A program made the translations under genes and the position numbers. A model generated the notes under the pieces. It was not told where the DNA came from. It worked only from the letters and a program-made list of their open reading frames with translations, and ran no database searches. A stretch of 64,000 nucleotides of DNA, taken from assembly GCA_003243425.1 (NCBI GenBank), contig QFQP01000004.1:62001-126000 (forward strand), in the 5' to 3' direction. The DNA comes from Archangium gephyra. GTDB lineage: Bacteria > Myxococcota > Myxococcia > Myxococcales > Myxococcaceae. The first letter of the stretch is position 1. The number at the start of each line of letters is the position of its first letter. Below are positions 8,479 to 16,517 of the stretch, piece after piece.

Positions 8479-10107
8479 ATGCGCGTTCGCCTGTTAGCGG
8501 TGTTGGCTTTGGGGTTGTCGGCGTGTGGTGGCACCAGCCCCTCCGTCATGGAGTTCGTCGAGATTGCGCCGGTGCAGCCGCGCATCGGCGACGTGACGAC
8601 CGTGCGTTTCCGCCTGCTCGACTCGCGTGGCATTCCCCTGGCTGGCGCGCCGGTCGACTTCGCGCTCGAGTCGGCCAACACCGGCATCACGCTCAGCCCG
8701 ACCACCACGTCTTCGCTGCGCGGCAGCGGCTTCGCCGAGACGCAACTGGTCGCAAGCGGTCGCGTGAACTCGGTCATCGTGGTGGCCACGTCGGGCGACA
8801 AGACCGTGCGTTCGCCGCCGATCACCTTCGCCGGTACCACCGCCAACGGCCGTCAGTTGACGTTCCAGTGCGGCCCCATCGCCTCCATGGGTTCCGGCGG
8901 TCGTCACGCCATCGGCGCGTACGACCAGACCCGTCACCTCATCGCCGGTTCACAGATCGACTGCTCCGCGCACGTAGCTGACCGCAACGGTGACGGCATC
9001 GAGGGCGCGCTGGTGTCGTTCATGACCGAAGCCGGCACCATCGGCCCCAGCGAGGTGTCGATCTCCAACCTCGTGGGCGACGCGACGGTGCTCTACAAGA
9101 CCTCGTTGCCGCTGCCGCTCGACGTGACGCCCGACACGTTCTCGTGGAACGTGACCAACGACACCACGCACACCGGCGAGTACCTCGCGCCGTTGTGGAT
9201 GCACCCGTTCAACTGGAACATTCGCCCCTCGCAGTACGCCGAGTCGAACTGGACGGGCCAGGAGCCGCGCCGCCCCGACCCGATTCGCAAGGACCCGACG
9301 ACGGGCGCGAACTACCAGAACAACCCGCGCGACAACCTGGTCAGCATGATCGCCGTCACCTCCGGCGAAGAGGGCTTCACCGACTTCAACAACGACGGCG
9401 TGTGCAACGGCCAGGAGCCGTTCGACGACCTCACCGAGCCCTTCGTCGACTCCAACGACACCGGCACCTACGAGGAGGGTGAGCGCTTCATCGACGTGAA
9501 CGGCAACAAGGTGTGGGACGGCAAGAACGGCAAGTGGGACGCCAACACCCTCATCTGGAAGCAGGAGCGCCTGTTGTGGACGGGCGTGCCGGCGCTCGAA
9601 GACGTGATCGCCTTCCCGCTGGCCGGTCACGAGCGCGTGTTCTCGCCGGCCGGCTGCATCGCGCCCTCCACGTGCAACGTCATCAACAACGTGCCGCAGA
9701 TCATCCTCGCGTGCCCGCCGGGCAGCTCGACCTGCCACGCCGCCGGTAACCCGAACGACATGTACCGCCCGTACCGCATGCGCGCGTACATCGCCGACCC
9801 GTGGTTCAACTCCATGGCGCGCAACAGCGACAGCGACACCTGCGAGGTTCCGCAGGAGGACGAATCGCCGGTGAAGGTCAGCGGCTCGACGCTCGAAGGC
9901 TTCGCGTTCACGTACCCGGCGGGCACGTTCATCGACTTCAGCATCACCGACAAGCGTGACCCGCTCGCGCCTCCTCTCGAGCAGGTCCCCAAGCGCACGC
10001 CGCCCATCGGCTTCCGTTCGACCATCGCCTGCCAGTTCACGTCGTCGCCCACCAACGGCTACGTCGTGAAGCTCCAGGTCGGCACCATCGAAGGCAACAT
10101 CGAGTGA
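8479..10107 (+). CDS. Lipoprotein with Ig-like and calcium-loop regions, unknown function
   Basis: A 542-residue lipoprotein. The signal MRVRLLAVLALGLSAC puts the acylated cysteine at 16, and AAGGGAG at 8463-8469 is a good ribosome site for this ATG. Residues about 25-120 form an invasin/Big_1-like immunoglobulin domain (VRFRLLDSRGIPLAGAPVDF, then a T/S-rich strand region). Residues 300-355 carry acidic loops of the DFNNDG and DVNGNKVWDG type, like EF-hand or dockerin calcium sites. The C-terminal part is Pro/Cys-containing and unrecognised. A surface or periplasmic binding role is possible; no catalytic motif is seen. Confidence 0.7.
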   Translation: MRVRLLAVLALGLSACGGTSPSVMEFVEIAPVQPRIGDVTTVRFRLLDSRGIPLAGAPVDFALESANTGITLSPTTTSSLRGSGFAETQLVASGRVNSVIVVATSGDKTVRSPPITFAGTTANGRQLTFQCGPIASMGSGGRHAIGAYDQTRHLIAGSQIDCSAHVADRNGDGIEGALVSFMTEAGTIGPSEVSISNLVGDATVLYKTSLPLPLDVTPDTFSWNVTNDTTHTGEYLAPLWMHPFNWNIRPSQYAESNWTGQEPRRPDPIRKDPTTGANYQNNPRDNLVSMIAVTSGEEGFTDFNNDGVCNGQEPFDDLTEPFVDSNDTGTYEEGERFIDVNGNKVWDGKNGKWDANTLIWKQERLLWTGVPALEDVIAFPLAGHERVFSPAGCIAPSTCNVINNVPQIILACPPGSSTCHAAGNPNDMYRPYRMRAYIADPWFNSMARNSDSDTCEVPQEDESPVKVSGSTLEGFAFTYPAGTFIDFSITDKRDPLAPPLEQVPKRTPPIGFRSTIACQFTSSPTNGYVVKLQVGTIEGNIE

Positions 10108-10116
10108 TCGCGCGGC

Positions 10117-10144
10117 TTGTCCGCGCCGCACTTTCGGCTACGTT
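10117..10144 (+). promoter_or_regulatory. Candidate promoter of the TetR-family gene
   Basis: TTGTCC (10117-10122) and TACGTT (10139-10144) are separated by 16 nt and would place the transcription start near 10151, immediately before the dyad at 10153-10184. The match to consensus is modest; position relative to the dyad is the main support. Confidence 0.35.
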
Positions 10145-10152
10145 CTCCGCGC

Positions 10153-10184
10153 ACTGATTCTGGAATCAATTTCTCAGAATCAGT
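10153..10184. promoter_or_regulatory. Likely operator: 10-bp perfect inverted repeat before the TetR gene
   Basis: ACTGATTCTG (10153-10162) and CAGAATCAGT (10175-10184) are exact reverse complements separated by 12 nt. The inner GATTC-TG-GAATC forms a second, smaller palindrome. It lies 20 nt before the GTG of a TetR-family repressor gene and over the expected transcription start, the usual arrangement for autoregulation. Confidence 0.7.
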
Positions 10185-10204
10185 TCGCGGAAAGGTGCAC
10201 AGCG

Positions 10205-10879
10205 GTGGCCGAGAAGCAGAAGAAGACGCCGGCACGAACCGAGCGAGAGGCCGAGCGGCGCAAGGTGATCATGCGCGCCGCGGTCGAGGTGTTCTCGCGC
10301 AAGGGGTACCACGGCTGCCGTATTCAAGACGTCGCGAAGGAAGCGGGCGTCGCCTACGGGCTCGTGTACCACTACTTCAAGAACAAGGACGAGCTGCTGG
10401 AGTCGGTCTTCGCGAGCGGCTGGCAGGGCTTCTTGTCGCGCGTGCAGGCAGAACTCGACCGCGAAGAGCACGTGGTCGGCCGGGTGCGCGGCGTGATCAA
10501 CGTGGCCTTCGAGGCCTACCGGCGTGACCCGCGCGCCGTGAAGGTGCTGATCCTCGAAGTCGGCCGGAGCCCGGCGGGCGGGGCGGTGAACCGTGGCAGC
10601 GCGTTCTCGGCGGTGATCCTCGCGGCGGGTCAGATGTTCCGCGAAGCGCAGGCGCGCGGTGAAATACCGGGGCACCTCGAGCCGGTGCTGTGCGCCACCA
10701 CGCTCTTCGGCTGCATCGAAATGGGCCTCACCAGCTTCGTCATGGGCCTGCTCGACAAGCGTGACGAGGCCGCGATCGATCGTGCGCGTGAACAGGTCGC
10801 CGAGACGTTCCTCAACGGCGTGTGCGGTGTTCCGGCGGCGCCGTCGAAGAGCGTCGAACGCGCGCGCGCCCGCAGCTGA
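10205..10879 (+). CDS. TetR/AcrR-family transcriptional regulator
   Basis: A 224-residue regulator. The N-terminal helix-turn-helix spans about residues 18-65 and shows the family pattern (AAVEVFSRKGYHGCRIQDVA, then YGLVYHYFKNKDELL). The C-terminal two thirds is the variable ligand and dimer domain. Translation starts at GTG 10205 after a GGAAAGG site. The enoyl-CoA hydratase gene follows 12 nt after the stop, so the regulator probably responds to an acyl-CoA or fatty acid and controls a fatty-acid step. It most likely binds the dyad at 10153-10184. The ligand is inferred from context only. Confidence 0.9.
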   Translation: MAEKQKKTPARTEREAERRKVIMRAAVEVFSRKGYHGCRIQDVAKEAGVAYGLVYHYFKNKDELLESVFASGWQGFLSRVQAELDREEHVVGRVRGVINVAFEAYRRDPRAVKVLILEVGRSPAGGAVNRGSAFSAVILAAGQMFREAQARGEIPGHLEPVLCATTLFGCIEMGLTSFVMGLLDKRDEAAIDRAREQVAETFLNGVCGVPAAPSKSVERARARS

Positions 10880-10891
10880 AGGAGACCTTCG

Positions 10892-11665
10892 ATGGACGAG
10901 TTGCTCTACGAGGTGACGGGTCAGATCGCGCGCGTCACGCTTCATCGCGAAGCAGCGCGCAACGCGCTGTCGGGCCCCATGGTGCAGGCGATGATCGCCG
11001 CCCTCGACCGTGCGGAGGCCGACCCGTCGGTGCGGTGCGTGGTGCTGACCGGCGCCGGCTCCCGCGTGTTCTGTGCTGGCGCCGATCTCTCGACGCTGCA
11101 GGCCGACGGTTTCCTCGACGCTCATGAGAGCCGCCGTTCGTTCGCGCAGATGCTGCTGCGTTTTCAGCAGCTCAAGAAGCCGACCATCGCCCGGGTGAAC
11201 GGTCACGCGCTCGCCGGTGGCGTGGGGCTGATGCTGGCGTGCGATCTCGCGGTGGCGGTCGACTCAGCGGGTGTCGGCGTTCCCGAGATCGATCGCGGGC
11301 TCTTCCCGATGATGGTACTGGCGCTGTTGCAACGGCACGTGGGGCGTAAGCGAGCGCTCGAGCTGTTGCTCACCGGCGACCGGCTCACCGCGACGCAGGC
11401 ACGCGACTGGGGGTTGGTAAATCGCGTGGTGCCTGCCAACCAGCTCGACAGCGAAGTGAACACGCTCGCCGAGAAGCTCGCGGGCAAGAGCCTCGCCGTG
11501 GTGGCGCTCGGCCGAAGGAGCTTCTTCACCGCCGAAGACCTGCCGCTCTCGCAGGCTCTGGAGTTTCTGGTCGATCAGCTCTCGATCAACGTGCTCGCGG
11601 AGGACGCGATGGAGGGCGTCACGGCGTTTCTGGAGAAGCGCCCGCCGAAGTGGAACGATCGCTGA
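10892..11665 (+). CDS. Enoyl-CoA hydratase/isomerase family protein
   Basis: A 257-residue crotonase-fold enzyme, which would hydrate a 2-enoyl-CoA or act on a related acyl-CoA in beta-oxidation. The oxyanion hole is formed by the segments around residues 53-66 (SRVFCAGADL) and 103-118 (NGHALAGGVGL). The catalytic glutamate of the second half appears in PEIDRGLFP. The first glutamate position (GGGCE in two-base hydratases) is not acidic here, so exact chemistry is uncertain. AAGGAG lies 7 nt before the ATG. It is paired with the TetR regulator in what looks like a two-gene operon and converges with the M23 gene, leaving 3 nt between stops. Confidence 0.88.
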   Translation: MDELLYEVTGQIARVTLHREAARNALSGPMVQAMIAALDRAEADPSVRCVVLTGAGSRVFCAGADLSTLQADGFLDAHESRRSFAQMLLRFQQLKKPTIARVNGHALAGGVGLMLACDLAVAVDSAGVGVPEIDRGLFPMMVLALLQRHVGRKRALELLLTGDRLTATQARDWGLVNRVVPANQLDSEVNTLAEKLAGKSLAVVALGRRSFFTAEDLPLSQALEFLVDQLSINVLAEDAMEGVTAFLEKRPPKWNDR

Positions 11666-11668
11666 CCG

Positions 11669-12487
11669 TCACCAACGCAGCCGCAACAGGCTCGCGGGGT
11701 CGACCCACTTGCCGTCGAGCTTCACGCCGAAGTGCAGGTGAGGCCCGGTGACGCGGCCCGTCTTGCCGACGTTGCCCAGCTTCTGCCCGCGCTTGACGCG
11801 ATCGCCCTGCTTCACGTCGAACGCCGACAGGTGGAAGTACGAGGTGAACAGCCGCCCACCGTGGTGCACCAGCACCGTGTTTCCCGAGGCGAAGCAGTCT
11901 CGCGCCATCACCACTTCGCCGTCGTTGGCGGCGTAGATCGGGTCGCCGGTGGAACCGTCGAGGTCCATGCCGAAGTGCTGGCTCTTCTTCTTGCCGTTGA
12001 ACATGCGCAGGTCACCGAAGGGCGCGGTGACGTCAGCCAGGCGCGGCCACTCGAAGACCGCTTGGAAGGTCCAGGGCTCGTAGTCGCGGTCGAGTGCGTC
12101 GGCGAAGGCCTTCTGGTCTTCGACCGAACGCTGCTTGTCCTTCTTCGAGATGCTGGTGAACTTCTTGCTGACGGTCAGCTGCCGCTTGCGGAAGTCCGGC
12201 GGGCGCACCTCGACGGCGCCTTCGACGCGGTCTTTTCCTGCGGCGTCAGCGGTGACGACTTCCAGCGGCAACGTGCCAGGCTTCTCGTCTACCGAGAGAC
12301 CCGTCATCGCCAGCCAGCGGTCGCCGAGCGGCAGAAACGTCAACTCCGCCGGGCCGAGACGACCCGACGGAGAAGAAGCGGTGCCCGTGACGATCACGAG
12401 CACCACGTCACCCGGGCGCGGCACACCAGGCTGAACCTGCACTTCGACAGCAGCCAGGCTCAGCGTGAGGAGCGCACCCAGGACCAT
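11669..12487 (-). CDS. M23-family zinc metallopeptidase (peptidoglycan endopeptidase)
   Basis: A 272-residue exported peptidase that would cut peptide cross-links in peptidoglycan. An N-terminal signal segment (VLGALLTLSLAAVEV) is followed by a roughly 90-residue Ig-like beta region. The LytM/M23 domain occupies about 150-270, with zinc ligands in HFGMDLD (His172, Asp176) and HLHFG (His251, His253). No ligand is missing. Its ATG shares one base with the stop of the upstream lipoprotein gene (TGATG), indicating translational coupling. An in-frame GTG at 12490 is an alternative start. Confidence 0.9.
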   Translation of the reverse strand: MVLGALLTLSLAAVEVQVQPGVPRPGDVVLVIVTGTASSPSGRLGPAELTFLPLGDRWLAMTGLSVDEKPGTLPLEVVTADAAGKDRVEGAVEVRPPDFRKRQLTVSKKFTSISKKDKQRSVEDQKAFADALDRDYEPWTFQAVFEWPRLADVTAPFGDLRMFNGKKKSQHFGMDLDGSTGDPIYAANDGEVVMARDCFASGNTVLVHHGGRLFTSYFHLSAFDVKQGDRVKRGQKLGNVGKTGRVTGPHLHFGVKLDGKWVDPASLLRLRW

Positions 12488-14118
12488 CACGGCAGGATGG
12501 TGATGCTACCGGCCGGGTCGACCAGCACGGGTGAGCCGGAGATCGACTGGTAGGTCGACGAGCTGGTGTTGCTCTTGGGGAAGACGACCTTCATCGCCGT
12601 GCCCGCGGGGATCGTCTGCGACGTCGGGAACTGCGTGATCGAGACCCGCCAGCGCGACGAGTAACCCGACGCCTTGCACGAGAACGTGCCGTCGTTGGGC
12701 TTGGTCGCCTGCAACTGCTCGGCGGGAGAGATCGCGAAGCCGGTGTTCTCCGGGCCGTTGAACTCACCGATGCCGGTCATGCCACCGACCATGCCGTCGT
12801 TGGTGACGTCGAGGTTGAGCTGCGCGACCGCCACGTTGGCACCCTGGTTGGTGATCGGCGCGTCGAACACCACGTACAGCAGGTCCGTCGGCTGCAGCGC
12901 GTTGTTCATGGTGTTGCCGGCGGTCTTGCGCACTTCGAAGCGCGCCGAGGTGGTGACCGCGCGGGGCGCCGCGGGATCCATCGCGAAGAAGAAGCCGATG
13001 AAGTCGTCGGTGGTGCCCGACTCGAGGCCGGTCACGCGCACGATGATGTTGTAGCGGGCGCCGAGCGTCCACGGTGCGGCGGGCGTGATCGCCAGGCTGT
13101 TGGGCGTGCGCTGCGTGATCGACGCCGGCACGTTCGACTGGCAGTCCTCGCCGACGATCTTCACCAGGCGCGCGGTGTCGTTCTGCGCGATGGGCTGGTT
13201 GAAGACCACGGTGATGGGGTCGGACCCCTTGACCGCGTTGCGGTAGGGGGCGCTGGAGCCCATCGGGTTGAGCGAGTCCACGTTGGTCGCCACGATCGCG
13301 ATGGGGTTCGCGGTGCCCGAACGCGCCAGCACGATGGTGCGGTTGGGGTTCACGACCATCTGGCTGGCCGTGTACGAGGTGACGCTGCCGTTCCAGTCGA
13401 CGAAGCCGTCGCCGTCGTCGTCGACCGCGCCGATCGTGACCACGAAGTTGCTGGTGTAGCTCGACGTCTGGTTGATGCGCGCGAGCTCGCCGAAGTCAGG
13501 CAGGCTGCCGATGGTGACCACGCCCGACTCGTCGACCTCGCCCGAGGTGCTGAGCGAGCCAGCGCCCGCCAGGCTGCCGAAGCCGGTGTTGGAGCTGTTG
13601 GTGACGTACGCCGCGTTGCTGATCTCGACGCCGACCTTCGCGCCGCGCGCCGCGCGACCGGCAGCGTTGTACACCTGAAACTTGAGCGTCGAGTTCAGCT
13701 GCACGAGCACCGTCGTGCCGGCGTTCGCGTTTCCGTCGTTGATGGGGAAGTTGCCGGCCGACGAGGGCACCGTCACGTACGAGCGGGCCGAAGAGAAGCC
13801 CGTCTTGCTGACGAACACCTGACCCTGCGAGCCCGCGGGGATCTTCGCGAACGAGTACGCGCCCTGCGCGTTGGTGTTGGAGGTGAACGTGCCGCCGCCG
13901 CCGGTGCCGAGCACCAGCTTCACCTCTGCGCCGTCGATCGGCAGACCGTTGGCGTTGACGACCGTGCCGGACACGGTGCCGATGGGGTTCGACGGTGCGA
14001 CCTGTGAGACCGAGTTGGGATCGCGGATGCCGTCGGCGATGCCGTCTCCGTTGGCATCTTCCTTCGGGGCGCAAGCGGCCAGCGCGAGCACGATGCACGC
14101 AGTCAGAATTCGAGTCAT
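12487..14118 (-). CDS. Lipoprotein with carboxypeptidase-regulatory-like and Ig-like domains
   Basis: A 543-residue lipoprotein. The signal MTRILTACIVLALAAC ends in a clear lipobox, and AGGAG lies 10 nt before the ATG. A short acidic loop (ANGDGIADG) resembles a calcium site. Next comes a carboxypeptidase-regulatory-like fold (GTVVNANGLPIDGAEVKL, then AYSFAKIPAG), two further beta regions, and an SbsA-type Ig-like domain (SDPITVVFNQPI). No catalytic motif is present; it is probably a structural or adhesive surface protein. It is cotranscribed with the M23 peptidase, whose start overlaps its stop, so the two may act together at the cell wall. Confidence 0.75.
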   Translation of the reverse strand: MTRILTACIVLALAACAPKEDANGDGIADGIRDPNSVSQVAPSNPIGTVSGTVVNANGLPIDGAEVKLVLGTGGGGTFTSNTNAQGAYSFAKIPAGSQGQVFVSKTGFSSARSYVTVPSSAGNFPINDGNANAGTTVLVQLNSTLKFQVYNAAGRAARGAKVGVEISNAAYVTNSSNTGFGSLAGAGSLSTSGEVDESGVVTIGSLPDFGELARINQTSSYTSNFVVTIGAVDDDGDGFVDWNGSVTSYTASQMVVNPNRTIVLARSGTANPIAIVATNVDSLNPMGSSAPYRNAVKGSDPITVVFNQPIAQNDTARLVKIVGEDCQSNVPASITQRTPNSLAITPAAPWTLGARYNIIVRVTGLESGTTDDFIGFFFAMDPAAPRAVTTSARFEVRKTAGNTMNNALQPTDLLYVVFDAPITNQGANVAVAQLNLDVTNDGMVGGMTGIGEFNGPENTGFAISPAEQLQATKPNDGTFSCKASGYSSRWRVSITQFPTSQTIPAGTAMKVVFPKSNTSSSTYQSISGSPVLVDPAGSITILP

Positions 14119-14197
14119 TTTGTGTTGGCTCCTGTGGGGTGACAGCGCCGCGAACTTTCGCCCGCGCACGCTACAGGTCAAGCGTGGAACGACGGGG

Positions 14198-14203
14198 TAT
14201 GCT
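14198..14203 (+). promoter_or_regulatory. TANNNT -10-like hexamer 7 nt before a GTG start
   Basis: TATGCT at 14198-14203 precedes GTG 14211 by 7 nt. It contains the only upstream ATG (14199), and no Shine-Dalgarno lies before the GTG. This fits the leaderless pattern described in the findings. Confidence 0.35.
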
Positions 14204-14210
14204 GGTTTTC

Positions 14211-15071
14211 GTGAAGACACTGACACGTGGTTGTCTTGCCGCGCTGTGCCTCGCGACGCTCTGGGTTTCCTGCGGTGGTTCGTCGGTCAGCGGTGAGGTC
14301 GGCGCAGCGGGCGGCGAGGTCTGCCTGCCCGATCGCAAGGTCTGCATCGAGGTGCCGCTCGGCGGTCTCGAAACGCAGGAGCTGGTGCGAATTTCACCCG
14401 GCGGCGACAAGCCCGAAGCCGCGCTCAGCGAGAGCTACGACATCGTCTCGGCGAGCGGCAAACCGATCACCTTCCTGAAGCCTGCGAAGGTGACCATGTC
14501 GATGGACCTGGTCGACTCAGCCACGCTCGAAGCGCTGCCGAACGAGAACCTGCTGCGCGTGTTCACCAGAGAAGGCCAGGGCTGGTCGCCGCTCGGCAAC
14601 CCCGACGTCGATCGGGTGCAGCGCCGCGTGTCGGGCACCACCTCGCACCTCTCGCCCTTCGTGTTGCTCCGCGCCGACCGACTGCCTGACGGTGGGCTCC
14701 CCATCGAGATCGACGGTGGTCCGTACGACGGTGGTGGCACGATCGTGGTGCCGCCGTTCGACGGCGGTCGACCCGACGCGGGAATGCCCGATGCCGGTCG
14801 ACCCGACGCGGGAATGCCCGACGGCGGTCGACCCGACGCAGGCATGCCCGACGCGGGCGTCCCCGATGCGGGCCAGCCTGATGCCGGCCAGCCCGACGCA
14901 GGTCACGACGCGGGAGCCCCCGATGCCGGCCCGGTCGACAGCGGAGTGCCCGATGCGGGCTTCGACGCCGGCGTCCCCGACGCGGGTGAGCCCGACGCCG
15001 GATCGCCTGACGCCGGAGAGGCGGACGCGGGGACCGACGCAGGCGAGCCCGATGCAGGCGACGCCGGTTGA
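14211..15071 (+). CDS. Lipoprotein with ZU5-like domain and Pro-Asp-Ala-Gly repeat tail
   Basis: A 286-residue exported protein. The N-terminus MKTLTRGCLAALCLATLWVSC is a lipoprotein-like signal, although tryptophan in the lipobox is atypical. Residues about 25-145 look like a ZU5-type beta domain (GAAGGEVCLPDRKVCIEVPL, with paired cysteines). The last third is a low-complexity tail of PDAG/DAG units, probably an extended spacer. GTG 14211 is chosen because it gives the most typical signal peptide and sits 7 nt after TATGCT. ATG 14199 in the same frame is the alternative and would add four residues. Its stop codon abuts the stop of the convergent sigma-54 activator gene. Confidence 0.7.
   Translation: MKTLTRGCLAALCLATLWVSCGGSSVSGEVGAAGGEVCLPDRKVCIEVPLGGLETQELVRISPGGDKPEAALSESYDIVSASGKPITFLKPAKVTMSMDLVDSATLEALPNENLLRVFTREGQGWSPLGNPDVDRVQRRVSGTTSHLSPFVLLRADRLPDGGLPIEIDGGPYDGGGTIVVPPFDGGRPDAGMPDAGRPDAGMPDGGRPDAGMPDAGVPDAGQPDAGQPDAGHDAGAPDAGPVDSGVPDAGFDAGVPDAGEPDAGSPDAGEADAGTDAGEPDAGDAG
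14767..14856 (+). repeat. Three tandem 30-bp units encoding the Asp-Ala-Gly repeat
   Basis: Units at 14767-14796, 14797-14826 and 14827-14856 all begin GTCGACCCGACGC. Units 1 and 2 are nearly identical; the third differs at a few bases. They encode the decapeptide RPDAGMPDAG/DGG. Less regular PDAG codons continue to 15068. Confidence 0.85.
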
Positions 15072-16406
15072 TCAGTCGTGGCCCTTGAGGCCGTACTTCG
15101 CGACGAGGCGGTGCACGTAGTTGCGGGCGATGCCCGCTTCGCGCGCCATCTGCGAGATGTTGCCGTTGCACTTCTCGAGCAGCGTCACGAGGTACTCCTT
15201 CGTGAAGCTCTCGACGAGGCGTTCCTTGGCCTCTTTGAAGGGCAGATCGGTGATGTCTTCGGTCGCCGTGAGCGTTCGCGCCGACGTCGACGTCTCGTGC
15301 GGCAGCGGGCCCATGTCGGCGCCGGCGAGGCTGCGCTCGACGAGGTTGCGCAGCTCTCGCACGTTGCCCGGCCAGTGGTACGCCGCGAAGCGCGCCATCA
15401 AGGCGCGTGGCACTTCGAAGTCACCGCGGCCCATCTGTTTGACGAAGTGCTGCGTGAGCAGCGGGAGATCGTCGAGGCGATCGCGCAGCGGCGGCACCGT
15501 CACCAGCACCACCGCGAGCCGGTAGTAGAGGTCACGACGGAAGCGATTGGCGGCGACCTCGGCCTCGAGATCGCGGTGCGTGGCGGCAACCACGCGCACG
15601 TCGATGCGGCGGTGCCTGTCTTCACCCACGCGGCGAATCGTTCCCGCCTCCAGCACCCGCAGGAGCTTGGGCTGAAGCTCCAGCGGCAGCTCACCGAGCT
15701 CGTCGAGGAAAATGGTGCCGCCATCGGCTTCGAGAAACGCGCCGTTGCGGTCAGCGATGGCGCCGGTGAACGAACCGCGCACGTGCCCGAACAGTTCGCT
15801 CTCGATCAGCGTCGGTGCGACAGAACCACAGTCCACGACGACGAATGGCCGGCCAGCCCTCGAGCTCTTCTCGTGAATGGCGCGCGCGAGCACCTCTTTG
15901 CCGGTGCCCGTTTCGCCGAGCAGCAGCACGGTCGACTCAGACGGCGCGACGCGCTCCAGCATGCCGAAGAGCTGCTTCATCGCCGGCGCGGCGCCGATGG
16001 CGGGGCCGAACGAGGCCTGGGCTTCGGGTTTGCCGAGGTCCGCCTCCATGGTGCTGATCTTCAGCGACGTCTTGCCGACCGAGATGGTCGCCTGATCTTC
16101 GACGATCACTTCACTGATGCGGGCGCCGCCCAGGTACGTGCCGTTGGTGCTCTCGAGATCGCGTACGCGAATGCCGTCTGGCCGCGCGGTGAGCTCCACG
16201 TGGTAGCGCGACACGGTGGTGTCGGTGAGGTTCAGACCGGCGTCGGGGTGTGAGCCAACGGTCATCGTGCCTTCGATGGCGCGCGACGTTCCGGTGTTCG
16301 GGCCTCCGATGATCGAGACCTGGTACTTGCGCTCTTTGAGTGTTCCCGTCGTGCGGTCGAGGCGGAGCAGGGCGCCCAGGCTCTGCAGCGGTTCGGTGGC
16401 TCGCAT
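15072..16406 (-). CDS. FHA-domain sigma-54-dependent transcriptional activator
   Basis: A 444-residue enhancer-binding protein that would activate RNA polymerase carrying sigma-54. An FHA phosphothreonine-binding domain (about 30-120; GSHP, SRYH and LESTNGTY motifs) replaces the usual receiver domain, so input probably comes from a Ser/Thr kinase. The AAA+ domain (about 135-365) has Walker A GETGTGKE at 164-171 and Walker B TIFLDE at 231-236. The sigma-54 contact loop reads GSFTGA (211-216) rather than GAFTGA. A Fis-type helix-turn-helix ends the protein (NGNISQMAREAGIARNYV). The start at 16406 gives a full FHA domain; no strong ribosome site is visible. The family is expanded in myxobacteria. 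Confidence 0.92.
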   Translation of the reverse strand: MRATEPLQSLGALLRLDRTTGTLKERKYQVSIIGGPNTGTSRAIEGTMTVGSHPDAGLNLTDTTVSRYHVELTARPDGIRVRDLESTNGTYLGGARISEVIVEDQATISVGKTSLKISTMEADLGKPEAQASFGPAIGAAPAMKQLFGMLERVAPSESTVLLLGETGTGKEVLARAIHEKSSRAGRPFVVVDCGSVAPTLIESELFGHVRGSFTGAIADRNGAFLEADGGTIFLDELGELPLELQPKLLRVLEAGTIRRVGEDRHRRIDVRVVAATHRDLEAEVAANRFRRDLYYRLAVVLVTVPPLRDRLDDLPLLTQHFVKQMGRGDFEVPRALMARFAAYHWPGNVRELRNLVERSLAGADMGPLPHETSTSARTLTATEDITDLPFKEAKERLVESFTKEYLVTLLEKCNGNISQMAREAGIARNYVHRLVAKYGLKGHD

Positions 16407-16517
16407 CAGTTGCGGTGACTTAGTCGATGCGAGTTTTGAGAGTTGAAATTTGGGCCCCCGGAGCCCACATTCCGCCCGCTCTTCAATTCGAAACCCGGAA
16501 AGAACGGAGTCGCACAC

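Noticed and set aside
14760..15068. Tandem repeats considered as a CRISPR array or minisatellite.
   Set aside because: The units have no spacers, stay in frame and encode a PDAG protein tail.
16440..16475. Short TGGGC/GCCCA stem upstream of icd as a riboswitch or attenuator.
   Set aside because: Only five base pairs, no T tract and no alternative pairing were seen.
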